From: an uncultured Gammaproteobacteria bacterium
Lineage (GTDB): Bacteria; Pseudomonadota; Gammaproteobacteria; Pseudomonadales; Pseudohongiellaceae
Length of the DNA: 64,000 nt
Direction: 5' to 3'
NCBI GenBank assembly: GCA_937898685.1
Contig: CALEJT010000089.1
Span: 1-64,000, forward strand
Below are positions 17,507 through 26,124 of this stretch, piece by piece. The notes below the pieces were generated by a model. That model saw only the letters and a list, made by a program, of their open reading frames with translations, ran no database searches and was not told where the DNA came from. The translations under genes and the position numbers were made by a program. Numbering within the stretch: the first letter of the stretch is position 1; the number at the start of each line of letters is the position of its first letter.

Positions 17507-19663
17507 TCACCACCCTACCGTTTTCTGGATCGCCTTTTTCATCACTTCGACGAAGTACTTGTACACCTCGTTCTTGTTGAAGCCCTGATCACCGGCTGCG
17601 TCCTTGCCCGAGTCACCACCGACGAAAGGAAGGGCTTGTATCAGATCCTGGCCCGTGTCGAACACTGCGCCTTTCGCAGCAGCCGCTACGGCTTGCTGGA
17701 TCTGTTCCTTCAAGCTCTTCGGCTTCTCGTTTTCCTTTTTCTCATCGGCCTCGCCCTTCCACTCCTTGGGGATGACGATATCGGAAAGCTTGGCAACCAG
17801 ATTCAACAGCATGCGGTACTGCAGGCTTTGGATGATGAAATTGCGGGTGAAGTGTGCTGCCAGTCCGAAATTCTTCCGCAACACCGCAAGGGTGGCGACA
17901 TGAATGTCTTGAGCGTTGGGTTCGCTCACGCCAAGCTGTTTGGACAAGAATTCGAGGAGGCTGCCCCTCATCTCGTCGAATGCCTCTCCGGACATCTCGT
18001 TCTTGATCATGTAGTTGGCGTTGAGGTTGGCGACGTAGGAATACACCATCTTGTCCCAATCCATTTTCAGCCAATTGTGATAAGTGAATGACGCGCCTTC
18101 GGCGGCCTTCTTGACGACGCCGCCGAATTTCTTGAGAGCCTTGGCTTCCTTCAACAGTCTGCGGATGTTGGCCTGCAGCTGTTTGGCGGAACGCACGACC
18201 TTCTTCGCCTTGCGTGCGGTCTTGACCGCCTTGCCACCCTTCACCACCAGCTTCAGACCTTTGCCGACACCCGCAGTCGCCACGGCAAGTCCGGCATCGA
18301 GTGCGCACTCACCCAGACTGTCACAGCCGATGATGCTCCAGGCGGTTTCGAGGAAGCCGGGTCCCTCCTCCTTCACGATGCTGAGTTCATCGAGTTGCGC
18401 CGCGGTCGCTTCGCGCTCCGAGTCGATGATGCGCTTGGCGGTGCTTTCGTAGGTGCGGTTGTCGAGAAGATGGACGAGACCGAGGACGTCGTCCTGAACG
18501 AGCATGTCGCTCGCCAGCACCGCGATGACCCTGGAGCCCTCGCGGTCGAAGGCCAGATCGAGATGTTCGAGAGCGAGTTCGGCTTCGTAGGTCCCCAACT
18601 CTTGGAGTCGATCGCGTTCCTCCGCATAGCGAATGTTGGTGCGCTCCCACAGAGACTCGGCTTCGGCTTTCTCTACTTCTATTTCCTTGCTTACCTTGTC
18701 CAACGCATCGTGCAGCGGAATCACGTCGGCAAAGCCGACTTCCTTCTTCGAGAGCACCGCATCGATCTTGCTGGATAGTTTCTGCTCGAGCAGCGTGCTC
18801 CATTCCTGTCGGCGTTGGACGCGTCCGAGTTGTTGAGCAGCGGCGATTTTCCAGACGAGTCCCCAGTACTTCTCGTATAGCTGCTGCTTCAAAACCTCGG
18901 AACCTGCTTTGTGTGCCGCGACTTCTTCGGCGGTGGGCTGCTCTTCTTCGATATCCTCCTCGATTTCCACTTCGTTGGTGCCTTCGAGCGGCGCGCGTTG
19001 AATCAGCCCTGGAGCTGTTGCGCCTTGCTGACCAACATGCGCCAGTTCATGAGCCAAGAGCCAACGGCCGTGTTCGGTGTGGGGTTGGAATTCGCCGGTA
19101 CCGAAAACCACATCCTGGCCTGCGGTGTAGGCGCGCGCACCGATGGCAGCCGCAGATGCGGCGGCAGTGTGGTCAGTGTGAATTCGCACGCCGCCGAAGT
19201 CGGCACCGAAGCGCGATTCCATGAAGGAACGCGTCGCGGCATCGAGCGGTGCGCCGGAAGAACGCAACGCTTCATGCACTATCGGAGGCGCTGCGGTAGC
19301 CGCAGAAGGATTCGCATGTGCGAACTTGGTTTGGACTCGTGGCGACTGCACTTTCCGTGGTTCTTGCGCACAGCTCGTACAGCAACTCGAGCAGCCGTGT
19401 CGTGAATCGGGTGCGGACATGCGCATGACCTGATCGGCCAAGCGGTCGGCTTCCTGCTCGTAGGGATCGTTGGGGGGGTTGACTGCGAGCTTGGCCTGGA
19501 CGGGGAGCGCATGGCCGACCCGTTGCGCGGCCTGGTTGCCGAGCAGATGGAGCGAGGTACGGCTGGTGCCGGCGGTGTGGGCGAGCGCTTTGCGGTGACG
19601 CTCGGTGGTGGATTCGGCATCCGCAGCTCTTTTTTCCGAGGATGTGGTTGCCACTCTGCGCAT
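17507..19663 (-). CDS. eCIS-core (DUF4157) domain protein with HELAH motif, possible effector/toxin
   Basis: The 718-residue protein shows the arrangement of eCIS-core proteins. Residues 37-80 (LLGNQAAQRV, then AKLAVNPPNDPYEQEADRLA) match the usual N-terminal segment, and a cysteine cluster C-x2-C-C-x2-C lies at 91-98. The DUF4157 domain (about 125-212) ends in the zinc-protease-like H205-E-L-A-H209. The rest is unlike anything I recognise: an acidic linker (232-248), a long helical region (250-430), a glycine/alanine then lysine/arginine-rich stretch (454-520), and a helical end. No signal peptide. The start has an excellent AGGAGG eight bases upstream. Such proteins are often cargo of contractile injection systems or polymorphic toxins; no such system is seen here. 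Confidence 0.85.
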   Translation of the reverse strand: MRRVATTSSEKRAADAESTTERHRKALAHTAGTSRTSLHLLGNQAAQRVGHALPVQAKLAVNPPNDPYEQEADRLADQVMRMSAPDSRHGCSSCCTSCAQEPRKVQSPRVQTKFAHANPSAATAAPPIVHEALRSSGAPLDAATRSFMESRFGADFGGVRIHTDHTAAASAAAIGARAYTAGQDVVFGTGEFQPHTEHGRWLLAHELAHVGQQGATAPGLIQRAPLEGTNEVEIEEDIEEEQPTAEEVAAHKAGSEVLKQQLYEKYWGLVWKIAAAQQLGRVQRRQEWSTLLEQKLSSKIDAVLSKKEVGFADVIPLHDALDKVSKEIEVEKAEAESLWERTNIRYAEERDRLQELGTYEAELALEHLDLAFDREGSRVIAVLASDMLVQDDVLGLVHLLDNRTYESTAKRIIDSEREATAAQLDELSIVKEEGPGFLETAWSIIGCDSLGECALDAGLAVATAGVGKGLKLVVKGGKAVKTARKAKKVVRSAKQLQANIRRLLKEAKALKKFGGVVKKAAEGASFTYHNWLKMDWDKMVYSYVANLNANYMIKNEMSGEAFDEMRGSLLEFLSKQLGVSEPNAQDIHVATLAVLRKNFGLAAHFTRNFIIQSLQYRMLLNLVAKLSDIVIPKEWKGEADEKKENEKPKSLKEQIQQAVAAAAKGAVFDTGQDLIQALPFVGGDSGKDAAGDQGFNKNEVYKYFVEVMKKAIQKTVGW

Positions 19664-19816
19664 GAGGTTCCCTCCTGGGTTCGATCGTCCATGGGCCGCA
19701 GCCTTTGGGCAGCGAGCTTGCGGGGAGCCTACCAGTTTTTGGAGGGATAGTGGATCGTTCGGTTTTTATCTCGAACGGCACTGCCCTGCTCTTCCGGATC
19801 GAGGATCCGAAAATGA

Positions 19817-19842
19817 AAAAGGCGAGTCGAAGCTCGCCTTTT
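19817..19842 (-). terminator. Rho-independent terminator after nuoN
   Basis: The minus strand carries a stem of GGCGAG and CTCGCC (extended by four A-T pairs) with a 6-base loop, followed by a run of T residues (complement of 19811-19820). It lies about 20 bases past the nuoN stop and so should end the nuo transcript before the DUF4157 gene. The flanking A run also allows weak function on the other strand. Confidence 0.85.
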
Positions 19843-19862
19843 CAGTTCAGACCGCCTGAGGC

Positions 19863-21323
19863 TCAGAAGGTGCTGGCCAGGCTCTGCAGGGTCTCGATCA
19901 GCGGCATCGGGTAGACACCGAGGTAGATGATCACCAGAGCCATGCCCACCATCACGGCGTAGGTGCCGAAGGACACCGGACCGCGGGCCGGGTCGGCAGT
20001 GAGACCTTCGGGTGCCGGCTGCAGCATCACGTAGATCAGACGCAGGTAGTAGTAGAGACCGATCGCGCTGCCGATGATCAGCATGGCGAGCAGGAACCAC
20101 AGCTGGCCCTCCACGCCGGTGGCAAAGATGTAGAACTTGCCGATGAAGCCTGCAGTGAGCGGAATGCCGGCCAGCGACAGCAGCACGGTGATCAGGGCGC
20201 CGCTCAGCCAGGGGTTGCGCCAGATCAGGCCCTGGTAGTCGGACAGCTCGTCGAGTTCCTTGCCGGAGTTCGACAGTGCGCTGGTCACGGCGAAACCACC
20301 GAGCGACATCACGAAGTAAGCCGTCATGTAGTAGGCCATGGACTCGACGCTCAGGAGCTCGGGCACGGCAGCTGCGGCGATGACCACCACCAGCAGGTAG
20401 CCGAGGTGGGCGATCGACGAATAGGCGAAGAGACGTTTGATGTTGGTCTGCTTCAGAGCCAACAGGTTACCGAACACCATCGAGGCAGCGGCCAGGAGCG
20501 ACAGCACCACGGTCAGCTGTGAGTAGTCGAAGGCACGGGCTACGAGCAACAGGCGCAGCGCCACCGCAATCATCGCTGCCTTGGAGATCGTGGCGAGGTA
20601 GGCGGTAACCGGTACCGGAGCACCCTCGTACACGTCCGGCGTCCACATGTGGAACGGGAACAGCGACAGCTTGAAGGCGATGCCGGCGATCAACATCAGG
20701 AAGCCGATCAGCAGGTAGATGTCGCTGCCGGGTTCGGTGTTGCGCACCACGAGGTCGGCGAATTCGAAGCTGCCGGTGACCGCATAGATCAGCGCCATGC
20801 CAAACAGCATGATCGCGGACGCGATGCCGGACATGACCAGGTACTTCACGGCCGCTTCCAGCGGGAACTTGGCGATGGTGTCGGAGTGGATCGGGTACGC
20901 GATCATGGCGTACAGGCTCACACCGATCATTTCCATGCCGATGAAGAGCGATACGAAGTGGTTGCTGCTCGACAGCACCACGCCGCCAATCACACCGGTG
21001 AGCAGCAGAATGTAGAACTCTTCGTTCTGAGGGTTGTGCTTCTCGAAGTACGGATAGGCCAGTGCCGCCACCGCGATGCCGCCGATGATGCACAGCGCGG
21101 AGAAGAACAGGCTGTATTCATCGATCAACAACAGCGGCGTCACCTGCAGCGGCAACACCGGGTCGACGAACAGGTAGACCAGCAGCGAGGCGAAAAGACC
21201 TGCCTGGGTCAACGAATTGATCAAGCCGTGATCGCGCTTGAAGCCGGCGGTCACCATGACCACCACGGTGGTCACGGTAAGAAGGATGATCTGGAGTAAG
21301 TCAATCAGTGCGTCGGCGCTCAT
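19863..21323 (-). CDS. nuoN: NADH-quinone oxidoreductase subunit N
   Basis: NuoN is one of three antiporter-like proton-pumping subunits in the membrane arm of complex I. The 486-residue protein is almost entirely hydrophobic with about 14 helices. It carries the conserved lysine-bearing motifs FKLSLFPFHMWTPDVYEGAP and LLALKQTNIKRLFAYSSIAH. It is the last gene of the nuo operon, 62 bases after nuoM, and is followed by a clear terminator. Confidence 0.96.
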   Translation of the reverse strand: MSADALIDLLQIILLTVTTVVVMVTAGFKRDHGLINSLTQAGLFASLLVYLFVDPVLPLQVTPLLLIDEYSLFFSALCIIGGIAVAALAYPYFEKHNPQNEEFYILLLTGVIGGVVLSSSNHFVSLFIGMEMIGVSLYAMIAYPIHSDTIAKFPLEAAVKYLVMSGIASAIMLFGMALIYAVTGSFEFADLVVRNTEPGSDIYLLIGFLMLIAGIAFKLSLFPFHMWTPDVYEGAPVPVTAYLATISKAAMIAVALRLLLVARAFDYSQLTVVLSLLAAASMVFGNLLALKQTNIKRLFAYSSIAHLGYLLVVVIAAAAVPELLSVESMAYYMTAYFVMSLGGFAVTSALSNSGKELDELSDYQGLIWRNPWLSGALITVLLSLAGIPLTAGFIGKFYIFATGVEGQLWFLLAMLIIGSAIGLYYYLRLIYVMLQPAPEGLTADPARGPVSFGTYAVMVGMALVIIYLGVYPMPLIETLQSLASTF

Positions 21324-21385
21324 GTTCTATGCCTGTGTACTCGTACTCGTTGCTGCTTTCGCGTTTCCGTCGTTGGCCCCAGTCA

Positions 21386-22885
21386 TCACGGGAAGGTGAC
21401 GTTGAGGCTACGCAGAGTGGGTTCGGCCATGTCCAGCATGGTCTGCGGGTACATACCCATCCAGATCAGGCCGATCATCATCAGCGCGAAGCAGATGAAT
21501 TCCATGGCGCTCAGATCCGCCATCTTGTAGTTGTTCTTGTTCTTACCGTGGAACACCTTCTGGATGACGATCAGCGAATAGACCGCTGCCACCACGAGGC
21601 CCAGAGCTGCGAAGGCGGCCTGCGTCACGCTTACCTGGAAGCTGCCGAGCAGTACCAGGAATTCGCCGACGAAGTTGCCGAGACCCGGCATGCCCACTGC
21701 AGCGACGGTGAAGAACATCGCCATGAAGGACAGGCGCGGAGCAACGCCCCAGAAGCCGCCCATCTTGTCCATGTCACGCGTATGGATGCGGTGCTGAATA
21801 CCACCGGCCAACATGAACAGTGCCGCGGCGCTGAAACCGTGAGCCAGCATGGTCATCACGGCGCCCTGCAGACCCTGTGCGTTCCAGGAGTAGACGCCCA
21901 AAGTCACGAAGCCCATGTGGCTGATCGAGGTGTAGGCGATCAGACGCTTGAGGTCGTTCTGACCGTAGGCCACTTTCGCGGTGTACAGGATGCTGATCAC
22001 GCCCAGCGTCATCGCGACTGGAGCGAAGGCCATGCTCTCTTCCGGGAAGAGCGGCACGGTGAAGCGGATCAGACCATAGGCACCGGTTTTCAGCAGGATG
22101 CCGGCCAGGATCACCGAACCTGCGGTCGGTGCCTGGGAGTGCGCATCGGGCAGCCAGTTGTGCACGGGCACGGTCGGCAGCTTGGTGGCGAAGGCGATGA
22201 AGAAGCCCAACATCACCAGCATGCCGATGCCGGCCGGCAACTGTTCGCCGAGCAGCTCGAAGTAGCTGAAGGTGACGACGCCGGTCGCCTGGTAGTGGAA
22301 GTACACCAGCACCAGGATGCTGAGCAGCATCAACAGACCACTCACCTGCGTGAAGATGAAGAACTTCATCGCAGCGTATTCTTTGTTCTCGTGACCCCAG
22401 ATGGAGATGATGAAGTACATCGGGATCAGCATCACTTCCCAGAAGAAGAAGAACAGGAAGAGATCGAGAGCAGTGAACACACCGATCACACCGGCCAGGG
22501 TCCACAGCAGGTTGAAGTAGAAGAAACCGCTGCGCTCGTGGATCTCACCCCAGGCGGCGCCCAGAGAGATCAAGCCGAGGAATACGGTGAGCGCGACCAG
22601 CAGCATGCCGAGGCCGTCGACACCGAAGATGAAGTTCACGCCGAAACGCGGAATCCAGTCGGCCTGGATCAGCGCCAGCCATTCACCCGGCTGACCCAAC
22701 TGGGCCACGGCGCCAGGGCTCATGCCGACGCTTTCCGGAGCCACCAGCATCAGTATGACCAGGAACAGGTCGAGCAGGATGGCGAACAAAGCCACCGCGC
22801 GCGGATGCTCTGCTCCCCTGCTCTCCGCCAAGGCGGCACCAATGCCACCGGCAAAGAGGATCAGCATCAACCAGACCAGAATCAT
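21386..22885 (-). CDS. nuoM: NADH-quinone oxidoreductase subunit M
   Basis: NuoM is the middle antiporter-like subunit of the complex I membrane arm. The 499-residue protein shows family motifs FFFFWEVMLIPMYFII (with the glutamate in helix 5), KLPTVPVHNWLPDAHSQAPT and GQNDLKRLIAYTSISHMG. It overlaps nuoL by 4 bases. Length is normal. Confidence 0.97.
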   Translation of the reverse strand: MILVWLMLILFAGGIGAALAESRGAEHPRAVALFAILLDLFLVILMLVAPESVGMSPGAVAQLGQPGEWLALIQADWIPRFGVNFIFGVDGLGMLLVALTVFLGLISLGAAWGEIHERSGFFYFNLLWTLAGVIGVFTALDLFLFFFFWEVMLIPMYFIISIWGHENKEYAAMKFFIFTQVSGLLMLLSILVLVYFHYQATGVVTFSYFELLGEQLPAGIGMLVMLGFFIAFATKLPTVPVHNWLPDAHSQAPTAGSVILAGILLKTGAYGLIRFTVPLFPEESMAFAPVAMTLGVISILYTAKVAYGQNDLKRLIAYTSISHMGFVTLGVYSWNAQGLQGAVMTMLAHGFSAAALFMLAGGIQHRIHTRDMDKMGGFWGVAPRLSFMAMFFTVAAVGMPGLGNFVGEFLVLLGSFQVSVTQAAFAALGLVVAAVYSLIVIQKVFHGKNKNNYKMADLSAMEFICFALMMIGLIWMGMYPQTMLDMAEPTLRSLNVTFP

Positions 22886-24717
22886 ACGAGAACTCCTATG
22901 GTGACCAGCAGCAGGAGACCGCTAGCCAAGGTGATGGCATACCAGCGCAGCTGTCCGGTCTGGGTGTCGCTCACCAGACCATGCATGAGCACCGCGAGAC
23001 GGGCCGTGCCGTTGTAGATCGAATCGACGAAATCGTTTTTGTTGATGCGCGCCAGCGCGGTGTACGGCTTGGCGAAGAGCTGGTCATACAGCCAGTCCAT
23101 GCCCCACTGGGTGCGCCAGAAGTTGTGCAGCCAGGCACCGAAGCCCTGACCTGCCACAGCCTTGGTGTCGACGGCTTTCTTCACGAACACCATGTACGCA
23201 GCAGCAATGCCCAGGAACGGCAGGCCGATCATGATGATCATGTAGAACAGCGACGGATGGTGCTCTTCCACCGGCGGGAACACACTTTCCACCGGAATCG
23301 CGAAGTAGCCACCGATCAGCGACAGGATCGCGAGGATCACCAGCGGTCCCTGCAGATGCAGGCCCATCACTTCGTGACCATCGTGGGTCTTCTCGCCCCA
23401 GAACACGAGGAAGTAGAGACGGAAGCTGTACAGGCCCGTCATGAAGGCACCTGCCACACCGAAGAGCCACAGGATGAAGCCGCCATCGTGGTCTGCCAGA
23501 GCGGCAGCCAGGATCTCTTCCTTCGAGTAGAAGCCGGAAGTGAACGGCAGTGCCACCAGGGCCACGGTACCGATCAGGAACAACCAGTGTGACCAGGGCA
23601 GATCCTTGCGCAGACCACCCATCTTGAAGATGTTCTGCTCGTGGTGCATCGCCAGGATGATCGAACCAGCCGTGAGGAACAGCAGTGCCTTGAAGAAGGC
23701 GTGCGTCATCAGGTGGAAGATCGCGCTGCTGTAGGCACCGACGCCGAGCGCCAGGAACATGTAGCCGATCTGGCTCATCGTGGAGAACGCGAGCACTTTC
23801 TTGATGTCGCTCTGAGTCAGCGCGGTGAAGCCTGCCATCAGCAGCGTGATGGCACCGATCAGGCCGACGAGGAACTGCACATCGGGGGCGAACTCATACA
23901 GCACGTGGGTACGCGCGATCAGATATACGCCCGCAGTCACCATCGTGGCGGCGTGGATCAACGCGGAGATCGGAGTCGGACCAGCCATGGCGTCCGGCAA
24001 CCAGGTCTGCAGCGGCAGCTGGGCGGATTTACCGACGGCACCACCGAGGAGCAGCAGCGTCACGGCAACGGCAACACCGGAGCCCACGGTCCACTGCTCT
24101 TGCGCCGCGGCCATGGCATCCTGAATGTTGATGGTGCCGACGCTGACGTACAGCAGGAACAGACCCAGAGCCATCGAGGCGTCACCCACACGAGTGATCA
24201 CGAAGGCCTTGCGGGCGCAATAGCCGTTGTACGGATCGGTGTACCAGAAACCGATCAGCAGGTACGAGCACAGACCTACACCCTCCCAACCCATGAAGAG
24301 CAGGAGCAGGTTGTCGCCGAGTACCAGGATCAACATCGCTGACACGAACAGGTTCATGTACGAGAAGAAACGAGCGAAGCTCGGATCGTCGTGCATGTAG
24401 CCGGTCGCGTAGACGTGGATCAGGAAGCCGATACCGGTGATGACGTACATCATCACGAGCGACACGCCGTCGAGGTACAGCGTGAAGCCGGCTTCGAAGC
24501 CGCCTACCGACATCCAGGTCCAGAGTTCTTGCGTATAGGACTCCGCACCGGAGGCCATGAAGTCCATGCCAGCCAGGAGTGCGAAGAGGAAGGACAGACC
24601 AATCGAACCGGCGCCGACGATGCCGGCCGGTATTTCAGGCAACTTGCCTTCGGTCAGGATCAGAATCAGGGAGCCGATCAGCGGGATCGCCGGCACCAAC
24701 CACAGATATTCCAACAT
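22882..24717 (-). CDS. nuoL: NADH-quinone oxidoreductase subunit L
   Basis: NuoL is the distal antiporter-like subunit. Its long lateral helix clamps the membrane arm together. The 611-residue protein contains GWEGVGLCSYLLIGFWY, SAQLPLQTWLPDAMAGPTP and TQSDIKKVLAFSTMSQIGY, followed by the additional C-terminal helices that distinguish NuoL from M and N. It starts 19 bases after nuoK. Confidence 0.97.
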   Translation of the reverse strand: MLEYLWLVPAIPLIGSLILILTEGKLPEIPAGIVGAGSIGLSFLFALLAGMDFMASGAESYTQELWTWMSVGGFEAGFTLYLDGVSLVMMYVITGIGFLIHVYATGYMHDDPSFARFFSYMNLFVSAMLILVLGDNLLLLFMGWEGVGLCSYLLIGFWYTDPYNGYCARKAFVITRVGDASMALGLFLLYVSVGTINIQDAMAAAQEQWTVGSGVAVAVTLLLLGGAVGKSAQLPLQTWLPDAMAGPTPISALIHAATMVTAGVYLIARTHVLYEFAPDVQFLVGLIGAITLLMAGFTALTQSDIKKVLAFSTMSQIGYMFLALGVGAYSSAIFHLMTHAFFKALLFLTAGSIILAMHHEQNIFKMGGLRKDLPWSHWLFLIGTVALVALPFTSGFYSKEEILAAALADHDGGFILWLFGVAGAFMTGLYSFRLYFLVFWGEKTHDGHEVMGLHLQGPLVILAILSLIGGYFAIPVESVFPPVEEHHPSLFYMIIMIGLPFLGIAAAYMVFVKKAVDTKAVAGQGFGAWLHNFWRTQWGMDWLYDQLFAKPYTALARINKNDFVDSIYNGTARLAVLMHGLVSDTQTGQLRWYAITLASGLLLLVTIGVLV

Positions 24718-24736
24718 AGCTCTAGTCCCTCGCCCC

Positions 24737-25060
24737 TTAGCCTTTCATCTTGCTCAGGATGTCGAGATCCAGAGTCTTGAAACGGTTGAACAGCTGCAGC
24801 ACCAGGCCCAGACCGATGGCCACTTCGGCCGCCGCGAGGCTGATGATCATCAGGAACATGACTTGGCCATCGGCATCGGCCCAGCGCGCACCGGCAGTGA
24901 TGAAGGCCAGACCGACGGCGTTGAGCATGATCTCGAGCGACATCAACACGAAGATGACGTTGCGGCGGGTCAGGACGCCGACCAGCCCCAGCACGAACAG
25001 GATCGCGGCCACCAATAGGCCGTGCTCCATTGGGATTGCTTGCATTGAAATCACAGGCAT
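24737..25060 (-). CDS. nuoK: NADH-quinone oxidoreductase subunit K
   Basis: NuoK is a small three-helix subunit next to NuoJ whose membrane glutamates lie on the proton path. The 107-residue reading shows MEHGLLVAAILFVLGLVG, SLEIMLNAVGLAF (with the key glutamate) and AAAEVAIGLGLVLQLF (second glutamate). The family usually begins a few residues before the EHG motif, so the real start may be the ATG at 25045 (102 residues) rather than 25060. Confidence 0.95.
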   Translation of the reverse strand: MPVISMQAIPMEHGLLVAAILFVLGLVGVLTRRNVIFVLMSLEIMLNAVGLAFITAGARWADADGQVMFLMIISLAAAEVAIGLGLVLQLFNRFKTLDLDILSKMKG

Positions 25061-25084
25061 GTGTGGTTCTTCCTGTTGTCCTGA

Positions 25085-25567
25085 TTATTTACGTGCCAGG
25101 TGATAGGCACCCACGAGGCCGGCGAGCAGAAGCAGCGAAGCCAACTCCACCGCCAGTACGTACGGCCCGAACAGCGCGATGCCCACTTCCTTGGCGGTGA
25201 CCGCCACGGTCTGGGTCTCTGCCTGCGAGCCACTGATCACGACCAAGAGCTCGATCAACAGCGGGATGGCCAGAATGCTCGGCCCTACCCACATGCCGGG
25301 TTTGAGCCAAACCCGTTCCTGCTCTTCGGTCGGCTTGCCGAGGTTCAACATCATGATGACGAAGAGGAACATCACCATGATGGCACCGGCGTATACGATC
25401 ACTTCCAGTGCGGCGGCGAAGTGCGCGCCCAGGACGTAGAACATGACTGCGAGCGACACCATCGACACGATGAAGTACAGCAGAGCGTGCACGACGTTGA
25501 TGCGCGTGATGGCCATCAGTGTCGACAACACTGCAATCAAAGCGGAAGCATAGAAAAGTACGCTCAT
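25085..25567 (-). CDS. nuoJ: NADH-quinone oxidoreductase subunit J
   Basis: NuoJ is a five-helix membrane subunit at the junction with the quinone site. The 160-residue protein starts with a helix and INVVHALLYFIVSMVSLAVMF, followed by the conserved EVIVYAGAIMVMFLFVIMML segment with the pi-bulge region. It overlaps nuoI by 4 bases and is followed by nuoK after 24 bases. Confidence 0.96.
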   Translation of the reverse strand: MSVLFYASALIAVLSTLMAITRINVVHALLYFIVSMVSLAVMFYVLGAHFAAALEVIVYAGAIMVMFLFVIMMLNLGKPTEEQERVWLKPGMWVGPSILAIPLLIELLVVISGSQAETQTVAVTAKEVGIALFGPYVLAVELASLLLLAGLVGAYHLARK

Positions 25568-26112
25568 GGCAAGAGGCTCCTGCGATCGACCGGGGGCAGC
25601 TCGTTGCGGGCTTCGCCCTTACCCTTGCCGCCTATTGCCTTACCGGCAATCTTGTAGAAGTTGTAGTCGTGATATTTACCGGTACCGCTGATCAGCAGGT
25701 GCTGTTTTTCCCAGACCATGTCCTGACGCACGTACTCGGCCATTTCGAAGTCCGGCGTGAGCTGGATGGCATGGGTCGGACACGCTTCTTCGCAGAAACC
25801 GCACATGATGCAGCGCGAGAAGTTGATGCGGAAAAATTCCGGATACCAGCGGCCGTTCTCGTCTTCGGTCTTCTGCAGAGCGATGCAGTCCACCGGACAG
25901 GCCACGGCGCACAGGTTGCAGGCCACGCAGCGTTCTTCACCGTCGGGATCGCGGGTGAGGATGATGCGGCCGCGCCAGCGCGGGAACATGTAGGGCATCA
26001 CGTCCGGGTATTCCACCGTGTCCTTTTTCTTGAACAGGTGAGTGAATACCAGGGCCAGGGTCACGACCTGTGACCACAGCACATAGAGTTGCTTACCTAT
26101 AGCCTTCAACAT
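25564..26112 (-). CDS. nuoI: NADH-quinone oxidoreductase subunit I
   Basis: NuoI carries the N6a and N6b [4Fe-4S] clusters that pass electrons towards NuoB. The 182-residue protein has the two ferredoxin motifs C-V-A-C-N-L-C-A-V-A-C-P and C-I-M-C-G-F-C-E-E-A-C-P, all eight cysteines present. A short amphipathic N-terminus would hold it on the membrane. It sits between nuoH and nuoJ as usual. Confidence 0.97.
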   Translation of the reverse strand: MLKAIGKQLYVLWSQVVTLALVFTHLFKKKDTVEYPDVMPYMFPRWRGRIILTRDPDGEERCVACNLCAVACPVDCIALQKTEDENGRWYPEFFRINFSRCIMCGFCEEACPTHAIQLTPDFEMAEYVRQDMVWEKQHLLISGTGKYHDYNFYKIAGKAIGGKGKGEARNELPPVDRRSLLP

Positions 26113-26124
26113 GGGTGTAGCTCC

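Noticed and set aside
21308..23017. 569-codon open frame opposite nuoM
   Set aside because: Extremely rich in His, Gln, Asp and Glu, the reverse-strand signature of hydrophobic codons; not a real acidic protein.
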